DNA of 64,000 bases from Marinobacter azerbaijanicus (GCF_030250645.1 NZ_JASSVS010000006.1:124001-188000); one strand, 5' to 3'; numbered from the stretch's first letter, positions 20,318 through 30,644 are shown. Numbers and translations: made by a program. The notes: generated by a model from the sequence alone, not told the origin.

Positions 20318-21670
20318 TCAGGATGCGGGAATACGAATGGTTTGCCCTACCATAACACGGTCATCATTGAGGTCGTTATACTGCATCAGTTCACTGACGC
20401 TTGTCTGGTTCTCGCGGGCCACGCCAGAAAGCGTATCGCCCCGACGAATCCGATACTGACTGACTGTGCCGCCGCCCTGCCCATTCTGCTTCTGCCACGC
20501 CAACAGGGTGCCTGGCGGCGGTGACTTCTGGAAATAGTCATCAATGCCCGCGAAAACCGCCCGGGAGATTTTTTCACGATACCAGGAGCTTGACAGATTC
20601 TGTTCTTCTTTCGGGTTCGATATAAAGCCGGCCTCAACCAGTATGGAGGGAATATCCGGCGATTTCAGCACGGCAAACGCAGCCTGCTCAACACCCTTCT
20701 TGTGGAGCTTGGCAACATTGCCAAGCCTGCCGAGAATGGAGTCGCCGACACCCAGGCTGGAATTGATGCTGGCCGTCATCGACAGATCCAGAAGAACACC
20801 CGCCAGCATTTCATCACGACCATCCAGTGACACGCCACCGGCGCCACCAATCAGGTCTGACCGGTTTTCGCTTTTGGCCAGCCAGCGGGCTGTTTCACTG
20901 GTGGCTCCCCGTTGCGACAGTGCAAACACCGATGCGCCACTGGGCTGGGGTGTACGGAACGCATCTGCATGGACAGACACAAACAGGTCGGCGTTATGCT
21001 TGCGAGCCAGCAGTGTCCGGCTGCGCAGATCAATATAGTAATCACCGGTGCGTGTCAGTTTGGCTGTATACCCCGGCCTGGCATCGACCAGGTCCGCCAG
21101 GGTCCTTGCCATTTTCAGCACGACATCTTTCTCACGGGTACCACGGGGGCCGATAGCGCCGGGATCCTCACCACCGTGACCGGCATCAATAACGACAACA
21201 ATATCCCGCTTACCATTGCTGTTCTCGGTAACGGTTGGCTCGGCGGGTTTCCGGGACTTGAGACCACCCTCATCAATGAGATCCACCACCAACCGATGGC
21301 CATATTGCTGATTCGGCTCCAGCTGAAAACTCCGCGGTTTGATATCGCTCTTGAGGTCCAGAACGACCCGCAGATCACTGCCATTTCTGGGCGCACTGCG
21401 AATGCGGCGAACAGGGCTGCCCGACAGGTCCAGTTTTTCGAGGTCAGCCTTGAGGCGGGTATTTTTCAGATCGATCACCAGACGTGACGGCCCCGACAGG
21501 GCAAACACCTTGTGATCAACCTTGTTGCCGACATCAAGCACCAGACGCGTATGGTCCGGCGCCGGCCAGATCCGGGCGCTCTCGACAGTAACGCCCGCCA
21601 TTGCTGCTAGCGGAAAGAGCAATGACCACGCCAGGCCCGCTACAAGAAACCATCTGGATAATGTTCTCAT
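20318..21670 (-). CDS. amiB: N-acetylmuramoyl-L-alanine amidase (AmiB type) with LysM
   Basis: 450 residues from ATG 21670, with AGGA 6 nt upstream; two earlier in-frame ATG codons have poorly spaced sites. Signal peptide (about 1-25, ending in AMA), N-terminal AMIN domain for septal targeting, then the zinc amidase domain starting [14 protein letters not shown] with later conserved His and Glu ([13 protein letters not shown]), and a C-terminal LysM ([13 protein letters not shown]). Splits septal peptidoglycan in cell separation. Downstream of tsaE. Confidence 0.95.
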   Translation of the reverse strand: MRTLSRWFLVAGLAWSLLFPLAAMAGVTVESARIWPAPDHTRLVLDVGNKVDHKVFALSGPSRLVIDLKNTRLKADLEKLDLSGSPVRRIRSAPRNGSDLRVVLDLKSDIKPRSFQLEPNQQYGHRLVVDLIDEGGLKSRKPAEPTVTENSNGKRDIVVVIDAGHGGEDPGAIGPRGTREKDVVLKMARTLADLVDARPGYTAKLTRTGDYYIDLRSRTLLARKHNADLFVSVHADAFRTPQPSGASVFALSQRGATSETARWLAKSENRSDLIGGAGGVSLDGRDEMLAGVLLDLSMTASINSSLGVGDSILGRLGNVAKLHKKGVEQAAFAVLKSPDIPSILVEAGFISNPKEEQNLSSSWYREKISRAVFAGIDDYFQKSPPPGTLLAWQKQNGQGGGTVSQYRIRRGDTLSGVARENQTSVSELMQYNDLNDDRVMVGQTIRIPAS

Positions 21671-21704
21671 AATCATCCTGCACACCTGCATTGATCACAC
21701 ACGA

Positions 21705-22211
21705 TTAATGTCCCTGTCCCTGACGCCACTGCTCACCAATACCGGCCAGCAATCGGCCACCACGGGTTGTTGATGCTGAGATCAGGGCACTGCGCCCGTC
21801 GCCACTTTTACCCAGTCGAATCAGCAGATCCGGCACGGGTAGTATGCCCTGGCCGCGTTCAGGCCACTCAATGACACACAGGCTCTCACCCTGGAAGTAA
21901 TCCCGTATTCCCATGTATTCAAGCTCTTCCGGATCGCCAAGTCGGTAAAGATCAAAATGATAGGCCGGCGGAGTCAGGTGCTCATAGGGCTCAACGATGG
22001 TATAGGTCGGGCTCTTGACCGCGCCCTCGTGACCCAGGCCACGCATTATCCCCCGGCTCAGCGTCGTCTTTCCCATACCCAGGTCTCCCTCCAGGAAAAC
22101 CACCGCGCCCTGACCGCTATCGCTCACCAGGCCTGCCAGTATCCTGCCCAGTTTTTCCGTATCCGACTCGGCCTTCAGGTGCAGCCTGAGCTCGCTCTCT
22201 GCAACATTCAT
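21705..22211 (-). CDS. tsaE: tRNA threonylcarbamoyladenosine biosynthesis ATPase TsaE
   Basis: 168 residues. Walker A GDLGMGKTT near residue 44 and YHFDLYRL typical of the family. Works with TsaB and TsaD to make t6A37 in ANN-decoding tRNAs. Its ATG at 22211 overlaps the nnr stop by one base, so it is coupled to the upstream gene; amiB begins 34 bp after its stop. Confidence 0.96.
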   Translation of the reverse strand: MNVAESELRLHLKAESDTEKLGRILAGLVSDSGQGAVVFLEGDLGMGKTTLSRGIMRGLGHEGAVKSPTYTIVEPYEHLTPPAYHFDLYRLGDPEELEYMGIRDYFQGESLCVIEWPERGQGILPVPDLLIRLGKSGDGRSALISASTTRGGRLLAGIGEQWRQGQGH

Positions 22212-23776
22212 TATTCTTCCACTGCCCCCTGTGCAGTCGGAGCCCCCCGCTCTGACTCCATCAGAACCTTCGACAGGGCATCAATGACATCCATCGGCAG
22301 CAGGCCCATATAGCCCCGGCTCACCGATGCCCGATCTGCCGCTGCCAGGTGGAGCGAAGCCGCTAACGAGGCCGACAGATGAGCATTTCCCAGCTGCCCA
22401 TACAGACTGCCGAGTATTCCTGAGAGCACATCCCCCATGCCACCGGTTGCCATTCCCGGGTTACTGCCACTGACTATATCCGGCAGCGCCTCCCCCCAGG
22501 CGACAACCGTCCCGGCACCCTTGAGCAGGACCACGCCGCCAAACAGCTTGCGAAGCTGCTCTGCTGCGCCCACCCGGTCACTCTCAATCTCGTCCACCCT
22601 GCACTCCAGCAGACGCGCCGCTTCTCCCGGGTGCGGAGTGAGAATATGATTATCCGCCGGTTGCGCAACCCGCGATGCCATCAGGTTCAGTGCATCCGCA
22701 TCAAGCACCCGCGGTTTTCCGCTGGCCACTACCTGCTGCAACATCTGCTGCCCCCAGGCACCCTGCCCAATGCCGGGGCCGCAAACAATTACGTCCGCTG
22801 CACTGATCAACGGTGGCAATTCCGAACCGTGAATCAACCCCTGAACCATGACCGATGGACAACGGGCCAGGGCGGGCGACACGTATTCCGGGCGCGTTGC
22901 CAGAGTCACCATGCCTGCCCCGGCTCTGGACGCCGCTTCCGCTGCCATCATGCCGGCCCCGCCAAACCCCCGATCGCCGGCAACGATCAACACGTGTCCG
23001 AAACGCCCCTTGTGGGCAACCCGAGGGCGCCGGGGTATCTCGGCCCGGAGGCCTGACCAGTCCACTCGTCGGGCCAGCGGGCGCTGCCCACTCTCCCGGG
23101 CCCAGTCGTCGGTACCCAGGGACTCAAACGCAACCTCCCCGGCGTATTCTGCGCCCTGAGCGGTAAACAGGCCTGCCTTGAGCCCGATAAACGTGACCGT
23201 TGCCGCAGCCCTGACCGCTTCCCCGGCCACAGTGCCGGTTGTAGCATTCAGCCCGGAGGGCAAATCTATAGCCAGTGTTGGTACAGTGGCGTCATTGCAT
23301 CGGCGGATCATGTCTGCGAACGGCTCTCTCGGCGCACCAGTGACCCCGGTTCCCAGCATGGCGTCCACAATCAGCCCCGCACTGGCAAAATACTGGCCGA
23401 CATCAGTGGCAGTTAGCTCCGCCAGCTCCTTCACGTTCACTCCATCCGCGACGGCTTTCTTCCAGGCCCTGCGGGCATCGCCGGACAGCTTCTCCGTGGG
23501 GGCAACAGCAAGGCAGCCCACCTCCAGACCATGACGTACCGCATTGGCAGCGACCAGATAGCCGTCGCCACCATTGTTGCCGGCTCCGCACAGCACCAGA
23601 ATCCGTCCTGGTTCTGGCCAGTATCGCACCAGCCTCCGGAACGCGCTCGCAGCGGCAGACTGCATCAACTCAAATCCGTCGACCCCTTTTTGATCAATCA
23701 CATAGCGATCAATCTCTCGCACTGCATCGGCGGAGTAGAGGTCTTCTGGTAAACTGTGACCACCAGACAGGGGCAT
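22211..23776 (-). CDS. nnr: Bifunctional NAD(P)HX epimerase / ADP-dependent NAD(P)HX dehydratase
   Basis: 521 residues, fusing two domains: NnrE-like epimerase (about 1-220; CGAGNNGGDG near 63-72) and NnrD-like kinase-fold dehydratase (about 235-510; TPHPGEAARL and GMGDVLSG). Together they repair hydrated NADH and NADPH. First gene of a minus-strand run nnr-tsaE-amiB-mutL-miaA-hfq. Divergent from queG with a 119-bp AT-rich gap. Confidence 0.95.
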   Translation of the reverse strand: MPLSGGHSLPEDLYSADAVREIDRYVIDQKGVDGFELMQSAAASAFRRLVRYWPEPGRILVLCGAGNNGGDGYLVAANAVRHGLEVGCLAVAPTEKLSGDARRAWKKAVADGVNVKELAELTATDVGQYFASAGLIVDAMLGTGVTGAPREPFADMIRRCNDATVPTLAIDLPSGLNATTGTVAGEAVRAAATVTFIGLKAGLFTAQGAEYAGEVAFESLGTDDWARESGQRPLARRVDWSGLRAEIPRRPRVAHKGRFGHVLIVAGDRGFGGAGMMAAEAASRAGAGMVTLATRPEYVSPALARCPSVMVQGLIHGSELPPLISAADVIVCGPGIGQGAWGQQMLQQVVASGKPRVLDADALNLMASRVAQPADNHILTPHPGEAARLLECRVDEIESDRVGAAEQLRKLFGGVVLLKGAGTVVAWGEALPDIVSGSNPGMATGGMGDVLSGILGSLYGQLGNAHLSASLAASLHLAAADRASVSRGYMGLLPMDVIDALSKVLMESERGAPTAQGAVEE

Positions 23777-23895
23777 GGAAGTCCGCTCCCGTTACAGAAT
23801 TCGGATTAAGAAAAACGGCCAGATCTCTGTAAAGAATAGCAAAACAGTGGAAAAGGTCATAACTTAATCAAATTAAACTTCGTTACTGGCATTCA

Positions 23896-24960
23896 ATGAC
23901 CGATCCAACCGAACAAGAACTGGATTCTCTGCCCCGGCAGATCCGCACCTGGGCCCATGAACTGGGGTTCAATGACGCCGGTATCACCCTGCCGGATACC
24001 GGCGTTCACGGTGAGCGGCTCAAAAGCTGGCTGCGTGAAGGGCTTCACGGAGAAATGTCGTACATGGCAGACCATGGCGACAAACGCTATACCCCCACAT
24101 CCCTGGTGGAGGGAACCCAGCGGGTTATTTCCGTTCGGCTGGATTACATGCCGGCACCGGACAACCCGGGGCAGGTACTCACTAACCGTGAGAAAGCCTA
24201 TATCACACGCTATGCAGTGGGGCGGGACTACCACAAGCTGATGCGCAAGCGCCTGGCGACCCTGGCAAAGTGGATTGACGAAGCCGTGTCGGGATTCGAC
24301 TACCGGGCATTCGTGGACAGCGCCCCGGTGCTCGAGCGCGCTCTGGCCCAGCGTGCCGGGTTAGGCTGGATCGGCAAGAACAACATGCTGATTCACCCGA
24401 AAGCCGGCTCATTCTTCTTTCTCGGTGAGATATTCACCAGCGCTCCGCTACCCGTTGATGAGCCTTTCGAGAAAGAACACTGTGGCACCTGCGCCGCCTG
24501 CCTGGATGTCTGCCCCACCGACGCCTTCGATGGCCCCCACAAGCTGGATGCCCGCAAATGCATCAGCTACCTCACCATTGAGCTGAAAGGCAGCATCCCG
24601 GAAGCGCTGAGATCGAAAATGGGTAACCGCGTCTTTGGCTGCGACGACTGCCAGCTGGTCTGCCCCTGGAACAAGTTCAGCAAGCCCACTGCCGAGAAGG
24701 ATTTCCAGCCCCGCCATGGCCTGGATAACAGTGAACTGGCTACCCTGTTCCTGTGGACAGAAGAAGAATTTCTGAAACGTACCGAAGGTTCCGCCATCCG
24801 CCGTACCGGTTACGAAGGCTGGCTGCGGAACCTGGCCGTGGGACTGGGCAATGCACCTTCAACCATTCCAGTGATCGAAGCCCTCAAGCAGAGGGCGGAC
24901 CACCCATCGGAAATGGTCCGGGAGCATGTGCATTGGGCCCTGCGCAGGCACGGTCTATAA
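23896..24960 (+). CDS. queG: Epoxyqueuosine reductase
   Basis: Cobalamin- and Fe-S-dependent reduction of epoxyqueuosine to queuosine at tRNA position 34. 354 residues. Two 4Fe-4S cysteine sets: [16 protein letters not shown] and [10 protein letters not shown], with the family's [13 protein letters not shown] earlier. ATG 23896. Its stop overlaps the end of the convergent orn by 6 bp, so there is no room for a terminator between them. Confidence 0.96.
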   Translation: MTDPTEQELDSLPRQIRTWAHELGFNDAGITLPDTGVHGERLKSWLREGLHGEMSYMADHGDKRYTPTSLVEGTQRVISVRLDYMPAPDNPGQVLTNREKAYITRYAVGRDYHKLMRKRLATLAKWIDEAVSGFDYRAFVDSAPVLERALAQRAGLGWIGKNNMLIHPKAGSFFFLGEIFTSAPLPVDEPFEKEHCGTCAACLDVCPTDAFDGPHKLDARKCISYLTIELKGSIPEALRSKMGNRVFGCDDCQLVCPWNKFSKPTAEKDFQPRHGLDNSELATLFLWTEEEFLKRTEGSAIRRTGYEGWLRNLAVGLGNAPSTIPVIEALKQRADHPSEMVREHVHWALRRHGL

Positions 24961-25497
24961 CTTGAAGAAGGTTTCCCGGTAGTGACGAAGCTCGTTGATG
25001 GAGTCCCGGATATCATCCAGGGCCAGATGAGTGCCCTTCTTCTCAACCCCGTCCAGGACATCCGGCCGCCAGCGCCGCGCCAGCTCCTTGATGGTACTTA
25101 CATCCAGATTACGGTAGTGGAAGAAGGCTTCAAGCTCCGGCATATACTTCACCAGAAAGCGCCGGTCCTGGCCTATGCTATTACCACAAAGGGGTGACTG
25201 GCCGGGTTCGAGATAACGCTGAAGGAATTCCAGGGTTTTCTGTTCGGCATCAATCTCGCTGAACCTGCTGTCCTTGACCCTCTGGGTCAGCCCACTCTCG
25301 CCATGGGTTCGCGTGCACCACTCGTCCATTTCGCTGAGCAGCTTGTCGGACTGGTGCACGGCAATCACCGGCCCTTCTTCAATCGTGTTCAATTCAGAAT
25401 CTGTAACAATGGTCGCAATCTCGATAATGCGTTCTTTTTCCGGGTCCAGCCCGGTCATTTCAAGGTCGATCCAGACAAGATAGTTGGCTTCTGGCAT
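24955..25497 (-). CDS. orn: Oligoribonuclease
   Basis: 180 residues. DEDDh exonuclease: [11 protein letters not shown] (Asp/Glu of motif I) at 9-19 and later conserved Asp and His in the [10 protein letters not shown] and HLALDDI regions. Degrades RNA dinucleotides, including pGpG from c-di-GMP hydrolysis, which is relevant with FimX and an EAL enzyme nearby. Convergent overlap with queG. A large hairpin element lies in its upstream region shared with rsgA. Confidence 0.97.
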   Translation of the reverse strand: MPEANYLVWIDLEMTGLDPEKERIIEIATIVTDSELNTIEEGPVIAVHQSDKLLSEMDEWCTRTHGESGLTQRVKDSRFSEIDAEQKTLEFLQRYLEPGQSPLCGNSIGQDRRFLVKYMPELEAFFHYRNLDVSTIKELARRWRPDVLDGVEKKGTHLALDDIRDSINELRHYRETFFKL

Positions 25498-25531
25498 TCA
25501 ATGGTCTCCAGCCTATAACTCGTGATTCGGG

Positions 25532-25639
25532 CAACGGTCGGGCAGGGCTTCCCGGGAGTGTCTGAAGCCATGGATGGCTTCAGTCAAGCGCACATGGACG
25601 TGCTCGTAGCGTCTCCCGGGAAGCCCTGCCCGACCGTTG
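25532..25639. repeat. Long inverted-repeat hairpin element, copy A
   Basis: Arms 25532-25558 and 25613-25639 are 27-bp perfect inverted repeats (outer end CAACGGTCGGGC). The 54-nt centre holds two hairpins: GAAGCCAT/ATGGCTTC at about 25563-25582 and a second around CACATGGACGTG (25590-25601). Same architecture as copies B-G, closest to D. Unlike the others it lies between divergent genes (orn and rsgA), so it cannot be just a 3' terminator. It begins 34 bp from the orn start and ends 86 bp before rsgA. Confidence 0.9.
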
Positions 25640-25725
25640 TTGCACATAGTCTGCCTATTGTGGATGAATCACGTATGATGTTACAGCTTTCACTATTCTT
25701 CACCAGGATCTGACCGACCTACAAT

Positions 25726-26781
25726 ATGGCTAAACGTCGACTGAACAAGCAGCAGCAATGGCGCATCAAGAAAGTCCAGCAGGAACGGGCTGCCCGGGCC
25801 GCAAAGAAAGAAGAATCCATCGGTGAGAAACTGGATGCTGGCGACCTGGGGCCAGAGCAGCAGGGGCTGGTTATTGCTCATTATGGCCAGCAACTGGACG
25901 TGGAAGCGCTGGAGGGTGAGGACACCGGCAAGGTGCTTCGCTGCTTCGTGAGAGCCAATATCGACAGCCTGGTCACCGGCGACAAGGTGATCTGGCGGCC
26001 GGGCAGCGACGGCACCGGGGTGATCGTGGCTCGTTGCGACCGCAATACCCTGCTGCAACGGCCAGACAATTTCGGCGCGCTCAAACCCGTTGCGGCCAAC
26101 ATCGACTATATAATCCTGGTCATTGCCCCTGAGCCGGAGCCCCATGACAATCTGATCGACAGATACCTGGTAGCAGCAGAAAGCACAGATATTCCGGTCA
26201 TCATCCTGCTCAACAAGACCGATCTGATCACCGATCAGAACCGGGAGTCCATCGACAGACTGCTGGCTCGCTATGAAAAGCTGGGCTACCGCACGGAACG
26301 CACGTCAGCAAAAACCCTGGAGGGCGAGCAGGCGGTTCGGGTGGAGGACCTGGTGAAAGACCAGACCAGTGTGTTCGTGGGCCAGTCCGGGGTTGGCAAG
26401 TCGTCCATTATCCAGACGCTGCTCCCTGACGAGTCGATCCGGGTGGGTGCGCTTTCGGAAAGCACCGGCAAAGGCATTCACACCACCACCACTGCCAGGC
26501 TCTTTCATCTCAAATGCGGCGGCGATCTGATCGATTCCCCTGGCATAAGGGAATTTGGGCTGTGGCATATGACCCCACAGGAAATCGAGTACGGCTTCCG
26601 CGAAATCCGCGACCTGATCGGTCACTGCCGGTTTCGTAACTGCAGCCATATGGGCGACCCTGGCTGTGCCATTACCCAGGCCGCCGAGGACGGCCGTATC
26701 AGTGTGGAGCGCATGAAAAGCTTCCGGCGGATTTTGCAGGATATGGCGGAACAACAATCCCGGGGACTGAAAGCCGACTAA
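25726..26781 (+). CDS. rsgA: Small ribosomal subunit biogenesis GTPase RsgA
   Basis: 351 residues. N-terminal OB fold, then a circularly permuted GTPase with G4 (LNKTD) before the P-loop GQSGVGKSS and G3 DSPGIREFGL, and a C-terminal zinc finger (CRFRNCSHMGDPGC). Assists late 30S maturation. The N-terminus is Lys/Arg/Gln-rich, as usual. Converges with motB with a gap of only 6 bp. No strong Shine-Dalgarno before ATG 25726. Confidence 0.97.
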   Translation: MAKRRLNKQQQWRIKKVQQERAARAAKKEESIGEKLDAGDLGPEQQGLVIAHYGQQLDVEALEGEDTGKVLRCFVRANIDSLVTGDKVIWRPGSDGTGVIVARCDRNTLLQRPDNFGALKPVAANIDYIILVIAPEPEPHDNLIDRYLVAAESTDIPVIILLNKTDLITDQNRESIDRLLARYEKLGYRTERTSAKTLEGEQAVRVEDLVKDQTSVFVGQSGVGKSSIIQTLLPDESIRVGALSESTGKGIHTTTTARLFHLKCGGDLIDSPGIREFGLWHMTPQEIEYGFREIRDLIGHCRFRNCSHMGDPGCAITQAAEDGRISVERMKSFRRILQDMAEQQSRGLKAD

Positions 26782-26787
26782 TCGGGC

Positions 26788-27747
26788 TTACCAGTTCAAC
26801 TCCCCGGGCTCGGGATCTTCCTTCTCCTGCGACCAGTTGCCGTCCTCAAGCCGCTTCATGGCCTCCTGCTGCTCTTCCTCGGAGGGCGCAGTCAGGTCGA
26901 TTAATGGTTCGTTCGATCTGCCGGCGCTGCTCTGGATGCTTTCTGCCGTCTTCTTGTTCATCACAATGATTGAAATACGGCGGTTGACGGGGGCCTGCGG
27001 GTCGTCCTGATCAAACAGCACGGAATCACTCAGCCCCACTACCCGACCAATCTGTTCCTGCCTTACACCACCGGCCACCAGCGCCCTGCGGGCAGTGTTG
27101 GCGCGATCCGCAGACAGCTCCCAATTGGTATAGCCGGGACGGCCGCTGAACGGGGTAGAGTCGGTGTGGCCGGTAATGCTCAGCTTGTTATTCACGGTAC
27201 TGAGGGTCTTGGCAAGCTCGAACAGGATATCCTGGGAGTAGTACTTGAGCTCCGCACGCCCACTGTCGAACATTGGGCGCTGGGAGCGGTCCACAATCTG
27301 GATCCGCAGACCTTCACTGGTAATATCGATCAACAGCTGATCCTTGAACTCCTGCAGGGTTTCGTTCTGTTCAATCCGGTCTTTCAGATCCTGGAACAGC
27401 TCCTCCATCTGTTGCTGTTCCAGGGTCTGTGCAAGCTCCTCAACAACCTGGTCTTCAATCTGTATGTCACTTCGCTCGATATCCTCGCTGCTCTCGTTGA
27501 TGACAGACGCACTGCCCTCAAGATCGACGGGATTCGGGGATCCACCCTCGGTAAAGCCAACCGGATCCTTGAAGTAACCCTCCACCGCGAGTTTCTGTTC
27601 CGGGGATGCCGTGGCGGTGAGCCATAGCACAAGGAAAAAGGCCATCATGGCCGTGGCAAAATCCGCAAAGGCCACTTTCCATGACCCGCCGTGATGCCCG
27701 CCGACAACCTTTTTCTTTCGCTTGATGATGATTGGCTGTTCTTCCAA
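26788..27747 (-). CDS. motB: Flagellar motor stator protein MotB
   Basis: 319 residues. Basic N-terminal tail (KRKKK), one transmembrane helix at about 23-43 with the proton-carrying Asp in AFADFATAMMAF, an acidic linker, and a C-terminal OmpA-like peptidoglycan-binding domain (ITGHTDSTPF, LSADRANTAR). With MotA it forms the proton-driven stator. Starts 29 bp after motA. The tail EKEDPEPGELNW is Marinobacter/Pseudomonas-like. Confidence 0.96.
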   Translation of the reverse strand: MEEQPIIIKRKKKVVGGHHGGSWKVAFADFATAMMAFFLVLWLTATASPEQKLAVEGYFKDPVGFTEGGSPNPVDLEGSASVINESSEDIERSDIQIEDQVVEELAQTLEQQQMEELFQDLKDRIEQNETLQEFKDQLLIDITSEGLRIQIVDRSQRPMFDSGRAELKYYSQDILFELAKTLSTVNNKLSITGHTDSTPFSGRPGYTNWELSADRANTARRALVAGGVRQEQIGRVVGLSDSVLFDQDDPQAPVNRRISIIVMNKKTAESIQSSAGRSNEPLIDLTAPSEEEQQEAMKRLEDGNWSQEKEDPEPGELNW

Positions 27748-27776
27748 GAAACTGCTCCAGACGGCTCTTGTTCAGA

Positions 27777-28628
27777 TTATTTCGAACGCACGTGGTCGTT
27801 CAGTTCCTGGAATCCCGGCCGCTTGTCCGACGGCAGCGCCTTGCGGCCGAACTCAATGGCCATTTGCGGTGCCTGGCCGGAGACGGTCGCAACAATCGCG
27901 GATTTCACACACTCATAAGCCTTGAGTTCATACCGGGCAGAATGCTCCATGGCGATGGAGGTGGGACCAACAAAGCCGTAGCCCATCCAGATACCCAGAA
28001 ACGTACCCACCAGGGCCGCTGCCACGCTGAGACCGATCTTCTCCGGCCCCTCGCTCAGAAAGTTCATGGTGATAACGATACCCAGCACCGCTGCAACAAT
28101 CCCCAGGCCCGGTAATGCGTCCGCTATCTTGTTAACGGCATGGGAAGGTTCCTCCAGTTCGTGCTGACGGCTGTCGATCTCGTTCTCCATCATGCCTTCC
28201 AGCTCATGGGTCGCCATGTTTCCGGAACTGATAATCCGCAGGTAGTCGGTCATGAAGGCGAGCAGGTATTTGGACTTCATGATGGCCGGATAGCGGGTGA
28301 AAATCTGGCTCTCCTGGGGATTATCAATATCTTCCTCAATGGCCATGACGCCCTGCTTGCGGGATTTGTCGAAAATTTCATACATCAGGCTCAACAGGTC
28401 CATATAGAAAGACTTGTTGTAGGGGGAACCGGTCAACTGGCTGAGAACGCCTTTACCCACCTCCTTGATGGTGTGCATGGGATTGGCAATGATGAAGGAT
28501 CCCACGGCTGCACCCCCGATGATCAGGATTTCAGTGGGCTGCCATAACACCATGAGATTGCCGCCGTGAAGGACATAGCCCCCCAGGACGCTTGCAATTA
28601 CAATTACTGCGCCGATTATAAGTAGCAT
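27777..28628 (-). CDS. motA: Flagellar motor stator protein MotA
   Basis: 283 residues with four expected transmembrane helices (about 2-20, 30-48, 168-188, 200-222), a large cytoplasmic loop with conserved charged residues, and the conserved prolines in helix 3-4 (DALPGLGIVAAVLG). Partner of MotB downstream. Divergent from psd. A possible flagellar sigma28 -10 (TCCGATAA) lies upstream but no matching -35, so regulation is undecided. Confidence 0.96.
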   Translation of the reverse strand: MLLIIGAVIVIASVLGGYVLHGGNLMVLWQPTEILIIGGAAVGSFIIANPMHTIKEVGKGVLSQLTGSPYNKSFYMDLLSLMYEIFDKSRKQGVMAIEEDIDNPQESQIFTRYPAIMKSKYLLAFMTDYLRIISSGNMATHELEGMMENEIDSRQHELEEPSHAVNKIADALPGLGIVAAVLGIVITMNFLSEGPEKIGLSVAAALVGTFLGIWMGYGFVGPTSIAMEHSARYELKAYECVKSAIVATVSGQAPQMAIEFGRKALPSDKRPGFQELNDHVRSK

Positions 28629-28807
28629 GGAAAGAGAACATACCTTCTATGGTTGTTATCGGAAACTGCGACAGAGCCCAGGCAGCCATTCCGCTTTGAG
28701 CAGATAATAGCAAGCACCGGTCGTAACCGCGAAGGTGTGAAACAATTTCTATACACACCGCGTGGTTTGGTAAACTCTGCCACTTTGCGCGCCAAGGATC
28801 ACCCCTG

Positions 28808-29686
28808 ATGTACGACAAGCTTTTTGTAACGGGCCAGTATCTGGCACCACAGCTGGCCATTTCACGCCTGGCTGGCCGCCTTGCAGACAATGAAAGCGTT
28901 CCGGCGCTCAAGAACCGGGTTGTAAACTGGTTTATCGGCCGTTATGGCGTAGACATGAGCGAGGCACTTGAGCCAGACCCTGACGCATACCCCAGCTTCA
29001 ATGCCTTTTTCACCCGCGCCCTCAAGCCCGGCCTGCGACCAATGGATACCGACGAGTCAGTGATCGTCAGCCCCGTGGATGGCACCATCAGTCAGTTAGG
29101 CGACATCAGCGATGGTCGGGTTTTCCAGGCAAAAGGACAATCCTTCAGCCTCAATGAACTGCTCGGTGGCGAGCAGGAGCGGGCCCGGACCTTTGCCAAT
29201 GGCGAGTTTGCCACTATCTATCTGGCTCCGAGGGACTACCATCGCATTCATATGCCGTTGGCCGGCACCCTGCGAGAGATGATCTACATCCCCGGCAAGC
29301 TGTTTTCGGTCAACCCGACAACGGTGGAAAACGTACCCAATCTGTTTGCGCGAAACGAGCGGGTAGTCTGCATTTTCGACACTGCTGCGGGCCCCATGGC
29401 CTTCGTACTGGTCGGTGCCATGATTGTCGGCAGTGTTGAAACCACCTGGGCAGGCATCGTAGCCCCGGGCAAACGCCATGTGGACGTTACACGTTACGAT
29501 AACCTCAAAACACCGATACGCTTTGAAAAGGGCGAGGAAATGGGGCGGTTCCGCCTGGGATCAACCGTTATCATGGTCATGCCCAAGGGCTCGGTCACCT
29601 GGAACAGTGATCAGGTGGCAGGTGGGAGAGTTCGCATGGGAGCTGCGTTCGGACGGATCACGCCCGGTCAGCAGGAAACGCAATAA
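28808..29686 (+). CDS. psd: Phosphatidylserine decarboxylase proenzyme
   Basis: Makes phosphatidylethanolamine at the inner membrane. 292 residues. The LGST autocleavage site (RLGSTVIM, about residue 255) gives the pyruvoyl cofactor after self-cleavage; the HxxxP-type segment YHRIHMPL lies near 143. Its last 29 bp overlap the 3' end of the convergent epmA, so neither gene has its own terminator there. Confidence 0.97.
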   Translation: MYDKLFVTGQYLAPQLAISRLAGRLADNESVPALKNRVVNWFIGRYGVDMSEALEPDPDAYPSFNAFFTRALKPGLRPMDTDESVIVSPVDGTISQLGDISDGRVFQAKGQSFSLNELLGGEQERARTFANGEFATIYLAPRDYHRIHMPLAGTLREMIYIPGKLFSVNPTTVENVPNLFARNERVVCIFDTAAGPMAFVLVGAMIVGSVETTWAGIVAPGKRHVDVTRYDNLKTPIRFEKGEEMGRFRLGSTVIMVMPKGSVTWNSDQVAGGRVRMGAAFGRITPGQQETQ

Positions 29687-30632
29687 CCCCAGAAAGATCA
29701 TCCAGCCCCAGCTTGAGCATCAGCAAGCGGTCAAGACCCAGGGCCACGCCTGCACAGTCTGGTATGCCGGCCTGCAGTGCCGCCAGAAGTGCCTGATCAA
29801 CGGGCATTTCCGGCTTGCCGGCGGCCACACGCGCCTGGTTATCTGCCGCAAATCGGCGCTGCTGCTCTTCCCTGTCAGTCAGTTCCCAATAACCGTTACA
29901 CAGTTCCACCCCCTGTACATAGAGTTCGAAGCGGTGCGCCTGGCGCAGCCCGTCCTGTTCGGACACCCGTGCCAGCGCTGCCTGGGACTCCGGATAACCT
30001 GTAACGAACACCGGCCCGGCTTCCGCCAGCGCCGGCTCTACCTGACAACTCATCAGCAGATCCAGATATTCGTCACGAGTAAACGCCTCCAGCTGCGCCG
30101 GCTCCATCCACTTCTCGCAAAGGGCCGACAACTCGCCGTCACTGGCCAGGAACGGATCAACCCCCGCAAAGCGACAAAAGACGTCACGGTAAAGCATGGT
30201 CGTTGGCGCTTCACAGCCCAGCCATCCGCACACCAGCTCAGACACCTCGGCCATCAGGTCGGAATCCGTAAAACCAGGCCGGTACCATTCAAGCAGGGAA
30301 AATTCAGGATTATGCCTGCGCCCGTACTCACCATCGCGAAACACCCGCGCCACCTGGTAGATGGGACCGGAACCTGACGCCAGGAGGCGTTTCATGTGGT
30401 ACTCGGGGGAGGTCTGGAGCCAGGCTTTCGAGAAACCGGCAGCCACAGCCCGGGGGCAGGCAGGGATGCTGTCGATGTTGATATCGGTAACACCGCACCG
30501 GCCCAGCACGGGTGTCTCAACTTCCATCACGCCACGCTGTGCAAAAAAGCCGCGCACCCAGGCCAGCTGGCGTGCACGGCTTTCAAGAGCAGGCAGGGAT
30601 GTGGCAGGCTGCCAGGGAGTGGTTGCAGTCAC
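29658..30632 (-). CDS. epmA: EF-P--(R)-beta-lysine ligase
   Basis: 324 residues, a truncated LysRS-like class II synthetase without the anticodon-binding domain. Class II motif 2 (FRDGEYGRRHNPEFSLLEWY) and motif 3 (GVALGLDRLLML) are intact. Attaches beta-lysine to a lysine of EF-P. Lies next to efp on the same strand (12 bp) with epmB opposite, so the writer, its substrate protein and the beta-lysine maker are side by side. Confidence 0.96.
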   Translation of the reverse strand: MTATTPWQPATSLPALESRARQLAWVRGFFAQRGVMEVETPVLGRCGVTDINIDSIPACPRAVAAGFSKAWLQTSPEYHMKRLLASGSGPIYQVARVFRDGEYGRRHNPEFSLLEWYRPGFTDSDLMAEVSELVCGWLGCEAPTTMLYRDVFCRFAGVDPFLASDGELSALCEKWMEPAQLEAFTRDEYLDLLMSCQVEPALAEAGPVFVTGYPESQAALARVSEQDGLRQAHRFELYVQGVELCNGYWELTDREEQQRRFAADNQARVAAGKPEMPVDQALLAALQAGIPDCAGVALGLDRLLMLKLGLDDLSGVIAFPADRA

Positions 30633-30644
30633 TAAAACAACCGA

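Noticed and set aside
28629-28680. Flagellar sigma28 promoter for motA
   Set aside because: TCCGATAA matches the -10, but no TAAA is found at the required 15-nt distance.
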